This document shows, one piece after another, positions 1-7,960 of a stretch of 64,000 bases of DNA. This DNA comes from Chloroflexota bacterium. GTDB taxonomy: Bacteria > Chloroflexota > Dormibacteria > Dormibacterales > Dormibacteraceae. The position numbers and the translations under genes were made by a program. Positions within the stretch are counted from its first letter, which is position 1; each line of letters begins with the position of its first letter. The DNA lies in contig VBEO01000075.1 in the NCBI GenBank assembly GCA_005881825.1, positions 23,627 to 87,626 on the forward strand, given 5' to 3'. Below the pieces are notes generated by a model, which was given only the letters and a program-made list of their open reading frames with translations, was not told the origin of the DNA and did not search any database.

Positions 1-1207
1 GGGTGCGGTCTATGCCCTCCTTGAAGTAGCCGCTCAAGAGCAGGCTCTCCAGCTCCGGCTCCTCCGCGTAAGCGTCGGCGATGCGGTCCAGGAAGCGCGC
101 CCGGATGATGCAGCCGCCGCGCCAGATCCGCGAGAGCGCGCCCAGGTCTAAGCCCCAACCGTGCTCCTCCGAGGCCGCCCGCATCTGCTCGAAGCCCTGC
201 GCGTAGGCCACGATCTTGGACGCGTACAGCGCATCTCGAACCTGCTCCACGAAGCCGTCGCGTGCATCGGCGGAGAGCTTGCCGTCCGGTCCGCTCAGCA
301 GCTCCGACGCCCGCACCCGTGCCGGCTTCATGGCCGACAGGTAGCGCGCGAAGACGGCCTCGGAGATGGCGGTCGTGGGGATGCCCAGGTCGAGCGCCAG
401 CTGCGAGCTCCACTTGCCGGTGCCCTTCTGGGCCGCTTCGTCGAGGATCACGTCGACCAGAGGCTTGCCGGTGCGGCCATCCTGCTTGGCCAGCACCTGG
501 GCCGTGATCTGGATCAAGTAGGAATCCAGGTCGCCCTGGTTCCACTCCTGGAAGATCTCGGCCAGGGCCGGCGGCTCCAATCCCAGCGCCTGGCGCAGGA
601 GGTCGTAGGCCTCCGCGATCAGCTGCATGTCGGCGTACTCGATGCCGTTGTGGACCATCTTCACGTAGTGGCCGGCGCCGCCCGGGCCGATGTAGGTGCA
701 GCACGGCTCGCCCTGCACCTGGGCGGCGATCCGGGTCAGCACCGGCGCCACCTCGTCGTAGGCGTCGCGGGGGCCGCCGGGCATGATGCTGGGCCCGTGC
801 AGGGCGCCCTCCTCGCCGCCGGAGATCCCGCTGCCGATGAAGCGCACCCGCCGGGCTTCCAACTCGGCTCCCCGGCGTTCGGTGTCGGCGAAGTGTGAGT
901 TGCCGCCGTCGATCAGGATGTCGCCGTCCTCCAGCAGCGGCGCCAGCTCGCGGATGGTGGCGTCGACCGGGTCGCCGGCCTTGACCATGAGCAGGATCCG
1001 CCGCGGACGGGCCAGCGCGCCCACGAACTCCTCCACGCTGCGCGGACCGGTGAAGTCGCCCTCGGAACCGTGCGCGTCCAGGAAATCCTGGGTGCGGGCA
1101 GCGGTCCGGTTGTAGACCGCTACCGGGATTCCGCGCGAGGCCACGTTGCGGGCCAGGTTCATGCCCATCACCGCAAGCCCGTAGACGCCGAACTCGGCTT
1201 CACCCAT
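1..1207 (-). CDS. gnd: 6-phosphogluconate dehydrogenase, decarboxylating (3' end outside window)
   Basis: Oxidises 6-phosphogluconate to ribulose 5-phosphate, CO2 and NADPH in the cytosolic pentose phosphate pathway. About 402 residues are present, beginning at ATG 1205-1207; the C-terminus runs off the left edge (family length about 470-480). The N-terminal Rossmann motif GLAVMGMNLARN is present, then the substrate-loop motif ISGGEEGA and the catalytic segment GHYVKMVHNGIEYADMQ, which carries the conserved Lys and His-Asn. The frame is open throughout the visible part. It is divergent from the CAX antiporter, whose start lies only about 20 bp away, so promoters for the two genes must overlap. 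Identity is very secure; regulation is not visible. Confidence 0.95.
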   Translation of the reverse strand, partial: MGEAEFGVYGLAVMGMNLARNVASRGIPVAVYNRTAARTQDFLDAHGSEGDFTGPRSVEEFVGALARPRRILLMVKAGDPVDATIRELAPLLEDGDILIDGGNSHFADTERRGAELEARRVRFIGSGISGGEEGALHGPSIMPGGPRDAYDEVAPVLTRIAAQVQGEPCCTYIGPGGAGHYVKMVHNGIEYADMQLIAEAYDLLRQALGLEPPALAEIFQEWNQGDLDSYLIQITAQVLAKQDGRTGKPLVDVILDEAAQKGTGKWSSQLALDLGIPTTAISEAVFARYLSAMKPARVRASELLSGPDGKLSADARDGFVEQVRDALYASKIVAYAQGFEQMRAASEEHGWGLDLGALSRIWRGGCIIRARFLDRIADAYAEEPELESLLLSGYFKEGIDRT

Positions 1208-1228
1208 CAGCCGTTACTATGCCGCCCC

Positions 1229-2334
1229 GTGCGCTGGGCCATCGTCACCAAGGAGCAACGGGTCCTGGGCGCGCTGCTGGCCTTCGTCGCCGCCACCCTG
1301 CTCTCGACGCTGCTGCCCATCCCGGCCTGGATCCGCTTCTTCATGGCCGTGGCCGCGATCGTGCCCCTGGCCGGCTTCATCGGGGCCGCCACCGAGGCCC
1401 TGGCCGACCGTCTGGGAGCGCGCGTGGGCGGGCTCTTCAACGCCACCTTCGGCAACTCGCCGGACCTTCTGGTCGGTGTGATCGGCGTCCAGAAGAACCT
1501 GATCCCCCTGGTCAAGGCCACCCTGGTGGGCGCCCTGATCAGCAACTCGGCGTTGATCATGGGACTCTGCTACCTGGCCGCGGGTCTCAAGTACGGACGG
1601 CCACGCTTCAACCGCCACGAAGCAGGCCACCACAGCGTGCTCATGATGCTCACGGTGGCGGCGGTGCTCTTTCCCTCGCTGGGCTCCTTCGTGACCTGCG
1701 GGGTGCGCGGTGGCTGCAATGGAGCCTCGGAAGGTCCCATCCAGGAGATCAGCATCGGGATCGGGCTGGTTCTCCTGGTGGCCTACGTCGCCTACCTGCT
1801 CTACGGCGTGCTCGGCATAGAGGGGATCGGCAAGCGCGCCCAGCCCAGCGAGACGCACTTCCTGACCGAGGAGGCGGCGGCGCCGGCCCACCGCACGGCC
1901 TGGCCGGTCTGGCTGGCGGTGGCGGTGCTGGGGGCGGCCACCCTGCTCCTGATCCCGGTCATCAACATCCTCACCGACAGCGTGGCTCCGGTGACCCAGG
2001 CCTTGGGCCTCACCGAGGTCTTCGTGGGCATGGTGATCGTCGGCAACGCGGGCAACGTGGCCGAGGCCTACGCGGCAATCCGCTTCGCGGTAGCCCGTCC
2101 GGGCTCGCCGCGAACCGGCGTGCACGGCGACTCGGGGCTCGACCTGGCGCTGGGCATCGCCTCCGCCTCCTCGATCCAGATCGCCGCGTTCGTGGCGCCG
2201 GTGGGCTGCTGATGCTGATCTTCACGTACACCGCCCAGGACGGCGAGTCGAACTGGCTGGAGGGCGCGCAGCTGGTGGCGCTCTATGCGATGGCGGCGGT
2301 GGTCTTCTACGCGCTGCCGGCGTCAGCGTTCTAG
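1229..2334 (+). CDS. Ca2+/H+ antiporter, CAX family, frame broken near the C-terminus
   Basis: Polytopic membrane exchanger of the CaCA/CAX superfamily, expected to extrude Ca2+ using the proton gradient. The first alpha repeat shows FGNSPDLLVG followed by KATLVGALISNSALIMG; the second shows VGMVIVGNAGNVAEAYAA and ASSIQIAAFVAP. The start chosen is GTG 1229 (VRWAIVTKEQR). The reading frame stops at 2212 just after FVAPV, yet the expected C-terminal block TAQDGESNWLEGAQL continues in another frame to a stop at 2334, 3 bp before the next gene. Family members have roughly 25 more residues between these blocks, so a small out-of-frame deletion lies near 2200-2210. Family assignment is firm; function of the broken gene is doubtful. 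Confidence 0.85.
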
Positions 2335-2337
2335 CGC

Positions 2338-3144
2338 ATGAACATCCTGGTCGCCATCGACGAGCTCGATCCCTCCTGCCACCACCACCTGGAGATCGCA
2401 ACCCAGCTGGCGCGGGCCTACGGCGGCGGGCTGATCGCCTTCCACGCGGCCGCCGCGGCCGACCTGGTCCACGCCGGCCGCACGCTGCAGCAGCTGGCCG
2501 GCGGTGTCAGCAGCGAGGTCGCGGCCTACGGCGAGTCCGGTCGGGCGATGGCCATCCTGGAGGCGGCCGACCGGCACGGCTGCGACCTGGTCGTGATCGG
2601 CACCCAGGGTCTCGACCCCTTCGTCGGCCGCTTCCTGGACAGCCCGGCGCACATGGTGCTGGCGGCCGGCCGGCACGCGGTGCTGGTGGTGCACCCCGAG
2701 CACGGGTTGCGCAAGCGTGGCCCGCGCACCGTCCTAGCGGCCATGGCCGACCCGGACTTCTCCACCCGCGTGCTCCAGCACGGCTTGCACCTGGCCAAAG
2801 CCCTGAACGCCCAGCTCAAAGTCGTTCACGTGGGCTCGCGCGAGGAGGACCCGGTGGCCGTCCTGCTGCACCCGCGCGAGCCTCACTCCAGCCAGCGCAT
2901 GGTCGCCGAGGCCGCGGCCGAGCTAACCCGCGCCGGCGTGCCCAGCGAAGGGTTGGTGGTTCCCAACTACGCCGGCCTGGCGGACGAGCTGGCGCAGGCG
3001 GCGGACCGCCTGGACGCGGACGTGATCGTGATCGGCTCCTCGGGGAAGCTCGACCTTGCGCAGTGGATGCTGGGCAGCATCGCCGAGGCGGTGCTGCACC
3101 GCAGCCGGCGACCGGTACTGGTGGTGCCTAACCTGACTTTGTGA
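2338..3144 (+). CDS. Tandem universal stress protein (two UspA domains)
   Basis: Cytoplasmic stress protein of 268 residues with two Usp domains, roughly 1-122 and 128-268. Each begins with a short beta strand (MNILVAIDE; RTVLAAMAD) and ends with a hydrophobic strand (AVLVVHPEHG; PVLVVPNLTL). The nucleotide-binding signature G-2x-G-9x-G-S is complete in the second domain, starting at GSSG. In the first domain, starting at GTQG, the third glycine is replaced by Asp, so only the second domain is likely to bind ATP. The gene starts 3 bp after the restored CAX stop and is probably co-transcribed with it. Role in the stress response is inferred from the family. Confidence 0.9.
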   Translation: MNILVAIDELDPSCHHHLEIATQLARAYGGGLIAFHAAAAADLVHAGRTLQQLAGGVSSEVAAYGESGRAMAILEAADRHGCDLVVIGTQGLDPFVGRFLDSPAHMVLAAGRHAVLVVHPEHGLRKRGPRTVLAAMADPDFSTRVLQHGLHLAKALNAQLKVVHVGSREEDPVAVLLHPREPHSSQRMVAEAAAELTRAGVPSEGLVVPNYAGLADELAQAADRLDADVIVIGSSGKLDLAQWMLGSIAEAVLHRSRRPVLVVPNLTL

Positions 3145-3295
3145 TCGGGGCGGGCGGGGCGTCCTGGACCCCCCGCTCCTCCGGCGGCTGCTCCTCGACC
3201 GGCTTGGCGTGGTCACCGACGAGCTTGTCCATCGAGTGGCGCAGCTTGTCGCGCACCTCCTCGCGGGCTTCCTCGTCGTTTTCGCGCTCTGACAT
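3128..3295 (-). CDS. Small acidic hypothetical protein (55 aa)
   Basis: Not a recognised family. An ATG at 3293-3295 opens a 55-codon frame ending in TAG at 3128-3130. Codon use is strongly GC-ending, as in genuine genes here, and a GAGG-type ribosome-binding site sits about 12 bases upstream. The protein is rich in Glu, Arg, Asp and Pro, begins MSERENDEEAREEV, and has no membrane segment. It overlaps the uspA 3' end by 17 bp in convergent orientation. It could be a small stress or nucleoid-associated protein, but nothing in the sequence shows that. Confidence 0.5.
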   Translation of the reverse strand: MSERENDEEAREEVRDKLRHSMDKLVGDHAKPVEEQPPEERGVQDAPPAPITKSG

Positions 3296-3367
3296 GGATC
3301 CAATCTACCTCACTTTCTCGTACAGCGGGACTATCAATATCGAGGTCCGATCTGTCATCTTGGGGGT

Positions 3368-3592
3368 ATGCCAGAACTGGATGCCAAGAAGCGCGAGAAG
3401 CTGCCGGACAGCGCCTTCGCGTTCCCCAAGGAGCGCAAGATGCCGCTGAACGACGCCAGCCATGTCCGCAACGCGGCGGCCCGGTTCAACCAGGTCGAGG
3501 ACGTGAGCGCGTCGGAGAAGAAGACGGCCAAGTGGCGCATCGAGCGCGCGGCCAAAAAGAAAGGGGTGAAGCTCTCCAAGGAGCCGGACTGA
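3368..3592 (+). CDS. DUF6582 family small basic protein
   Basis: A 74-residue, lysine- and arginine-rich cytoplasmic protein starting at ATG 3368. It matches the small DUF6582-type pattern: a KRExLPDSxFAFP N-terminus, then PLNDASHVRNAAARFNQ, then a basic AAKKKGVKL tail. The Asp-Ala-Ser-His-Val-Arg-Asn block is the hallmark I recognise. The family has no established function that I know of. The stop codon is 2 bp before the LLM oxidoreductase ATG, so the two are probably translated from one message. Confidence 0.75.
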   Translation: MPELDAKKREKLPDSAFAFPKERKMPLNDASHVRNAAARFNQVEDVSASEKKTAKWRIERAAKKKGVKLSKEPD

Positions 3593-3594
3593 GC

Positions 3595-4469
3595 ATGGAG
3601 CTCGGCTACACCCTCTCGTCGGAGGAGACCGGGCCGCGGCAGCTCGTCCGCTACGCGGCCCGGGCGGAAGAGGTGGGATTCGGCTTCGCCATGATCTCCG
3701 ACCACTTCCATCCCTGGATCGACCAGATGGGCCACAGCCCCTTCGTGTGGTCGGTCCTGGGCGCCGTGGCCGAGGCCACCCAGCGCTTGCGGGTCGGGAC
3801 CGCGGTGACCTGCCCCACCATGCGCACCCACCCGGCCGTGATCGCCCAGGCGGCCGCCACCACGGCGCTCCTGTTCGAGGGCCGCTTCCTGCTCGGCGTG
3901 GGCAGCGGGGAGAACCTCAACGAGCACGTGATCGGCGGGCGCTGGCCGACCACCGCGGAGCGCCAGGAGATGCTGCGCGAGGCGGTCGGGGTCATCCGCC
4001 ACCTCTGGGAAGGCGGCGAGCGGGACTGGTCGGGCAAGCACTACACCGTCGAGGACGCCCGCATCTACGACCTGCCGCAGCCACTGCCCCAGATCCTGGT
4101 GGCGGCGGCAGGCCCCCAGTCCGCCCGACTGGCGGCCGAGGTGGGCGACGGGCTGATCGGCACCGACCCCGACTCCGAGCTGGTGACGGCGTTCACGGAG
4201 GCCGGCGGGCGGGGCCGGCCTGTCTACGGTCAGCTGGCGGTCTGCTGGGCCGAAACCGAGGACAGGGCGCGGGAGGTGGCGCACCAGGCCTGGCCCCTGG
4301 CCGGGATCCCCGGCCCGATCCGCTCCGAGCTGCGGCGGCCGAAGGAGTTCGAGGCCCTGACCGACCTGGTAACGCCTGAGCAGGTGGCGGAGAAGATGCC
4401 GCTGGGCCCCGACCCGGCCCGGCACGCGGCGAGCATCAGGTCCTGCCTCAGCTGCGGCGGGCGGCGTGA
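3595..4469 (+). CDS. LLM-class (probably F420-dependent) oxidoreductase, frame broken near the C-terminus
   Basis: Luciferase-like TIM-barrel enzyme of the F420-dependent G6PDH-like type. Diagnostic segments are AEEVGFGFAMISDHFHPW, the MRTHPAVIAQAAAT strand, and LGVGSGENLNEHVIG. The substrate is unknown. The frame set by ATG 3595 stays intact to about 4435 and then reads into the next gene. The normal ending VLPQLRRAA-stop is present in a second frame at 4440-4469, and its TGA overlaps the downstream ATG as TGATG. The usual 25-30 residues before that ending are missing, so an out-of-frame deletion joins 'catcag' to 'gtcctgcc' near 4435. Confidence 0.85.
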
Positions 4470-5152
4470 TGCCGCGGGTCGCCGGTCGCGAGCAGGTGCA
4501 GGAGCTGCTGGCGGGTGGCGCCCAGTTGGTCGAGGTGCTGCCGGCGGAGGATTTCCGCGACCGTCACCTGAAAGGGGCGGTGAACCTTCCCCTCAAGAAG
4601 CTCGATGCCGCCGCCGCCGCCCGCCTCGACCGCAGTCAGGCCGTCGTCGTCTACTGCTACGACTTCCAATGAGACCTGAGCCCAAGGGCCGCGGCGCGGC
4701 TCGAGCAGCTCGGTTTCACCAAGGTCCACGACTATGCCGGCGGCAAGCTGGACTGGCTCGACTACGAGCTGCCTTGGGAGGGCAGCGGCGGGCCGCTGGT
4801 CGCCAACGCCTACGACGCCGCCGTGCCCACCTGCGGGCCTGAGGAACCCATCGGCCGGGTTCGCCGGCTCTTCACTACCGGCTGGAGCTGGGTGGTGGTG
4901 GTCAACGAGGCGCGCGTGGTGCTGGGCCGGCTCCGCCGGGAGCGTCTCGGCGACAACTCCGAAGCCAGGGCGGCGGAGGTCATGGAGCTGGGGCCGAGCA
5001 CCTACCGGCCCAGCGTCCCACTGGCCGAGCTGGTGCCCAAGATGAAGGCCGGCGGCTTCGAAAACGCGCTGGTCACCGACCCCGACGGCCGCCTGCGCGG
5101 CCTGCTCAACCGGGCCGCGGCCGAAGCGGCACTCAACGGCTATCAAAAGTAG
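4469..5152 (+). CDS. Rhodanese-CBS domain protein with an in-frame TGA at a conserved Cys position
   Basis: Predicted sulfurtransferase/redox protein: a rhodanese domain (residues about 1-105) followed by a CBS pair (about 120-225). The rhodanese part holds LVEVLPAEDFRDRHLKGAVN and the active-site Cys in VVVYCYDFQ. An in-frame TGA follows at 4670-4672; the same frame then reads DLSPRAAARLEQLGFTKV, the standard continuation, and on through the CBS region to the stop at 5152. In homologues I know, the TGA position is Cys. It is therefore either a TGC-to-TGA nonsense change, a sequencing error or a selenocysteine codon. The start overlaps the LLM gene's restored stop (TGATG). Confidence 0.75.
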
Positions 5153-5199
5153 CTTGACTGGACCAGTCCCGGGGTCTATGACAGCGGCGGAGCTACTGG

Positions 5200-5442
5200 A
5201 TGCGACCGGGCCTGAAGCCGGCCTTTCCGCTGCTCGAGGGTGAGACTGAGAGCGGCGCCGCCGACGCTGCCCATTGGTCGAACGTCTACGAGCAGCTGGT
5301 CACCTTCTGTCGGTCGGTCCTGGCCGAGGACGACGTAGCCACACTGGATCGAGACAGGCTGCGCCGCCGGCTCCGGCACTTCGAGCAGAGGCGCGATTAC
5401 TGGGAGCGGGAAAGCCGGTTCGCCGGCGGCCACTCCGCCTAG
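5200..5442 (+). CDS. Hypothetical protein (80 aa)
   Basis: No family recognised. ATG 5200 is preceded by a GGAG ribosome-binding site about 8 bases upstream. The sequence suggests a soluble helical protein: an acidic N-terminal half followed by a basic, arginine-rich helix (RLRRRLRHFEQRRDYWERE) that could form a coiled coil. It lies about 50 bp after the rhodanese-CBS gene and ends convergently with the glycosyltransferase (4-bp overlap). Confidence 0.6.
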   Translation: MRPGLKPAFPLLEGETESGAADAAHWSNVYEQLVTFCRSVLAEDDVATLDRDRLRRRLRHFEQRRDYWERESRFAGGHSA

Positions 5443-6992
5443 CAGCTGGTGATCGCGATCGCCGGGCCCGGCCGGTCCAGCCCCTCCAGGTTCCACAGCG
5501 GCAGGTAGAAGGAGTCCAGCTGGTCATACACCGCCCCTGCTGAGGGCCGCCCGGGCGTGAACTCCGCCGCCGCGCCGGGGTTGTGGGCGCCGCCGGCCTG
5601 CCAGGGCGGTCCCGACTCGACGAGGTCGTAGCAGGGGGTGCCGCCGCGGTTGATCGTGAAGCGGGTGGTGTAGAGGCCCTGCTGGAAGCTGTCGGCGATC
5701 GGGTCGCCGGCGCGGTAGAGCGGGTGCAGCGGATTGGCGCCCAGCTCCTGGGAGTCGTACAAAGGCTGACCCCAGTACGAGTGGACCTGGAGGTCGGCGC
5801 CCGTCGCGGCATTGGCGTTGAGCCACTCGGCCGCCTGCTGACGGGTGTCGGTGGCGCCCAGCACCAGGTCGCTCAGGGCGGAGTTGTAGAGCGAGGGCAG
5901 GAGCAGGAGGAAACCCAAGCCCAGCGCCCAGCGCCGGCTTCGGTGCGGCGCCAGGGACAGGGCACCGGCGCCCAGGATGCAGAGCGGCGGCAGCAGGGGC
6001 AGCACGTACCGGAAGAACACCTCGTGGCTGAAGGCAAGGGGTAGGGCGGCGACGACCAGGTAGGACAGCAGGCAGAGGTCCTCGCGCCCGCGGCGCCACA
6101 GCGCCGCCGCGACGCCGGCCAGCGCCAGCGCGAAGGCGCCCAGGCCGAGGCCGAAGGGCAGGCTGCGGGTGGCGTGATACCACCAGCCGGGCGGCATGTA
6201 GGCGAACTCCCGCGAGCGTCCGAGGAGAAAGCCGAGCCCGTCCCAATAGCCGCCCAGATGGCCGGCCGGCAGCATCACGAGTGCGATGGCCAGCAGGCAG
6301 CCCAGCAGGGCGCTGAGCGCGGAAGCTGCTCGTCTCGGACCTGTTAACGCCCGGATCAGCACGTAGGCCAGGGCCGCGCCCGCGGTGTACTTGGAGGCGC
6401 CGGCGAGCCCGGCCAGCGCTCCGGCTGCCAGGTAGCTGCGTCGGGAATCCGCGCGCTGGGCGGCCCACACCGCAGCCGCGGCCAGGGCAGTGGCAACCCC
6501 GTCGGTGGTCGCAAAATGCGCCTGGCGCACGGCCAGCGGCGCCACCGCCAGGGCGGAGCTCGCGAGAACCCCTGCCGCCAAGCCGTAGGCGCGCCTGGCG
6601 ATGGCGTAGGTCAGCAGAACGGTAAGGACCGCGGCCGCCGCCGAGACCAGCCGGGCGGCCAGGATCTCGGCGCCGGGCGAGACGGCCGTGGCCGGACCCA
6701 GGTGCTGGCCCGGCACCGCCGCCAGTACCGCTTCGGCGGCCGCGAAGAGGTCGAAGACGAAGGGCGGATAGATGTAGAAGAGCGGGTCCAGGCTGTGGCC
6801 GGCGGCCATGTGCACCGCCCGCCCCACCATCACGTCCTCGTCCGGCCGGAAGAGGTAAGGCAGCCCGAACGCCAGGTTCCAGGCCGCCAGCAGGGCGGCT
6901 AGTACTAGCGGCGGGAGGCGGGCTAGCGCTGCCAGCCGGGGGCGCGGGCGGGCACGCTGAGCGCCCGGCTCGCCAGCGCGACGGCGCCCCAA
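5439..6992 (-). CDS. GT39/PMT-like membrane glycosyltransferase
   Basis: About 517 residues with ten or more hydrophobic segments, typical of GT-C glycosyltransferases (dolichyl-phosphate-mannose-type/ArnT-like) that use polyprenyl-phosphate sugars on the outer face of the membrane. The first extracytoplasmic loop has the acidic motif FRPDEDVMVGRA, followed by IYPPFVFDLF, both usual for the family. The C-terminal 130 residues are a soluble domain. No ATG or GTG lies in frame near the N-terminus. TTG at 6990-6992 gives a short arginine-rich leader before the first membrane helix and overlaps the PAP2-like gene by about 70 bp. Acceptor and sugar are unknown. Confidence 0.75.
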   Translation of the reverse strand: MGRRRAGEPGAQRARPRPRLAALARLPPLVLAALLAAWNLAFGLPYLFRPDEDVMVGRAVHMAAGHSLDPLFYIYPPFVFDLFAAAEAVLAAVPGQHLGPATAVSPGAEILAARLVSAAAAVLTVLLTYAIARRAYGLAAGVLASSALAVAPLAVRQAHFATTDGVATALAAAAVWAAQRADSRRSYLAAGALAGLAGASKYTAGAALAYVLIRALTGPRRAASALSALLGCLLAIALVMLPAGHLGGYWDGLGFLLGRSREFAYMPPGWWYHATRSLPFGLGLGAFALALAGVAAALWRRGREDLCLLSYLVVAALPLAFSHEVFFRYVLPLLPPLCILGAGALSLAPHRSRRWALGLGFLLLLPSLYNSALSDLVLGATDTRQQAAEWLNANAATGADLQVHSYWGQPLYDSQELGANPLHPLYRAGDPIADSFQQGLYTTRFTINRGGTPCYDLVESGPPWQAGGAHNPGAAAEFTPGRPSAGAVYDQLDSFYLPLWNLEGLDRPGPAIAITSC

Positions 6993-7816
6993 GCCAGGAG
7001 AGCGAAGCCGATTCCGGTCACCACGTCCAGCACATAGTGCTCCCCGAGGTAGACCACGCTCACCCAGACGAGTCCGCACCAGGCCAGCGCCGCCCAGCCC
7101 AGGCGCGGCCGCAGCGTGCGCAGCGCCAGGTAGCCCAGGAAGGGCAGCGCGCTGTGCAGCGAGGGATCGGCGGCGACCGGATTCGGATCCAGCGAACCGT
7201 AGTAGTAGCTCCAGCGCATGGGCATGACCTCGGTCATGACGTGGCGCAGCCCATGGATCAGGCCGTGTTCGGCCGCGTACCAGGGCGGGGCGGTGGGGAG
7301 CAGGACGAAGATGAGCAAGGCGGCCACGGCGGTCGCGAAAAAGGCCGCCGAGTAGCGCAGGAACTGCTCGCGGCCGCTCAGCCAGATCAGCAGCGCCAGC
7401 GTGAGCGTGGCCGGGAAGTGGAGGAGGTCGACGCCCGAAGCGAGCCGGTCGGCCAGGCCGGCGACATGGCCGGCGGCGGCCAGCTGCTGGAGGGCGATGC
7501 CGGGTAGGTGGCCGCCGAACAGCGCCAGCTCCGGCCGCAGGTTGCCCCAATGCACGCCGGTGGCGGCGAAGCGATAGGCAACGCTGCGCATGCCTTCCCA
7601 GAGCAGGAGGAGTGCGATGAAGGGCACCCAATCCGTCAACCAGGCCTTGAACCGGCCCGCCAGCAGCGCGATCGGAGCCAGCAGCAGGAGCAGGTAGTCG
7701 GGGGTGGCGACGATCCCGCGCCAGAGCATGCCCCCCACGATCAGCGCGATGTAAGCCAGGGTCGCCGCCAGCATCAAAGTGGAGGGGCGGGCGGCGGCCC
7801 TCACGACCGGGGGCAC
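6923..7816 (-). CDS. PAP2-superfamily membrane phosphatase / phosphatidylinositol-type transferase
   Basis: Integral membrane protein of about 297 residues, resembling the PAP2 phosphatases related to inositol phosphorylceramide synthases. The lipid-phosphatase motifs are visible: PSLHSALPFLGY (motif with catalytic His) and YLGEHYVLDVVTG (His and Asp). GTG 7816 is preferred because the first hydrophobic helix begins soon after it. The frame stays open upstream through an inverted repeat, which is unlikely to be coding. It overlaps the GT39-like gene, so the two probably act together in envelope lipid or glycan metabolism. Confidence 0.75.
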   Translation of the reverse strand: MPPVVRAAARPSTLMLAATLAYIALIVGGMLWRGIVATPDYLLLLLAPIALLAGRFKAWLTDWVPFIALLLLWEGMRSVAYRFAATGVHWGNLRPELALFGGHLPGIALQQLAAAGHVAGLADRLASGVDLLHFPATLTLALLIWLSGREQFLRYSAAFFATAVAALLIFVLLPTAPPWYAAEHGLIHGLRHVMTEVMPMRWSYYYGSLDPNPVAADPSLHSALPFLGYLALRTLRPRLGWAALAWCGLVWVSVVYLGEHYVLDVVTGIGFALLAWGAVALASRALSVPARAPGWQR

Positions 7817-7882
7817 CGCCAATTCATAAGGCGGGCGGCTATGGGATTTATCAGAGAACTGCAAGAAACGCCTGGGAGCAAC

Positions 7883-7955
7883 GGCGTTGCGCCGGCGCAA
7901 GGCCTTGGTGCCGGCACTTCCAGGGGCACTGCGCCGGCGCAACGCCCAAGTGCCG
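7883..7955. repeat. Long inverted repeat between the PAP2-like and TPR genes
   Basis: A 17-bp arm at 7883-7899 (GGCGTTGCGCCGGCGCA) is exactly complementary to 7930-7946, with a 30-bp spacer. Each arm itself contains a self-complementary core. A second pair, CGGCACTT at 7912-7919 and AAGTGCCG at 7948-7955, allows an alternative fold. There is no T-run, so a classical intrinsic terminator is not evident; it may be an attenuator or mRNA-stabilising structure between two minus-strand genes. Confidence 0.7.
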
Positions 7956-7960
7956 AGTGG

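Noticed and set aside
161..1115. Plus-strand open frames opposite gnd
   Set aside because: They are antisense to a well-conserved 6-phosphogluconate dehydrogenase frame and show only Arg/Gly/Ala-rich shadow translation.
1217..2125. Minus-strand open frame of 302 codons opposite the CAX gene
   Set aside because: His/Gly/Gln-rich shadow; the plus strand shows conserved CAX motifs.
3141..3449. 102-codon plus-strand frame after uspA
   Set aside because: Overlaps the better-supported minus-strand small gene and the DUF6582 gene in other frames; composition is Ser/Arg-rich with no ribosome-binding site.
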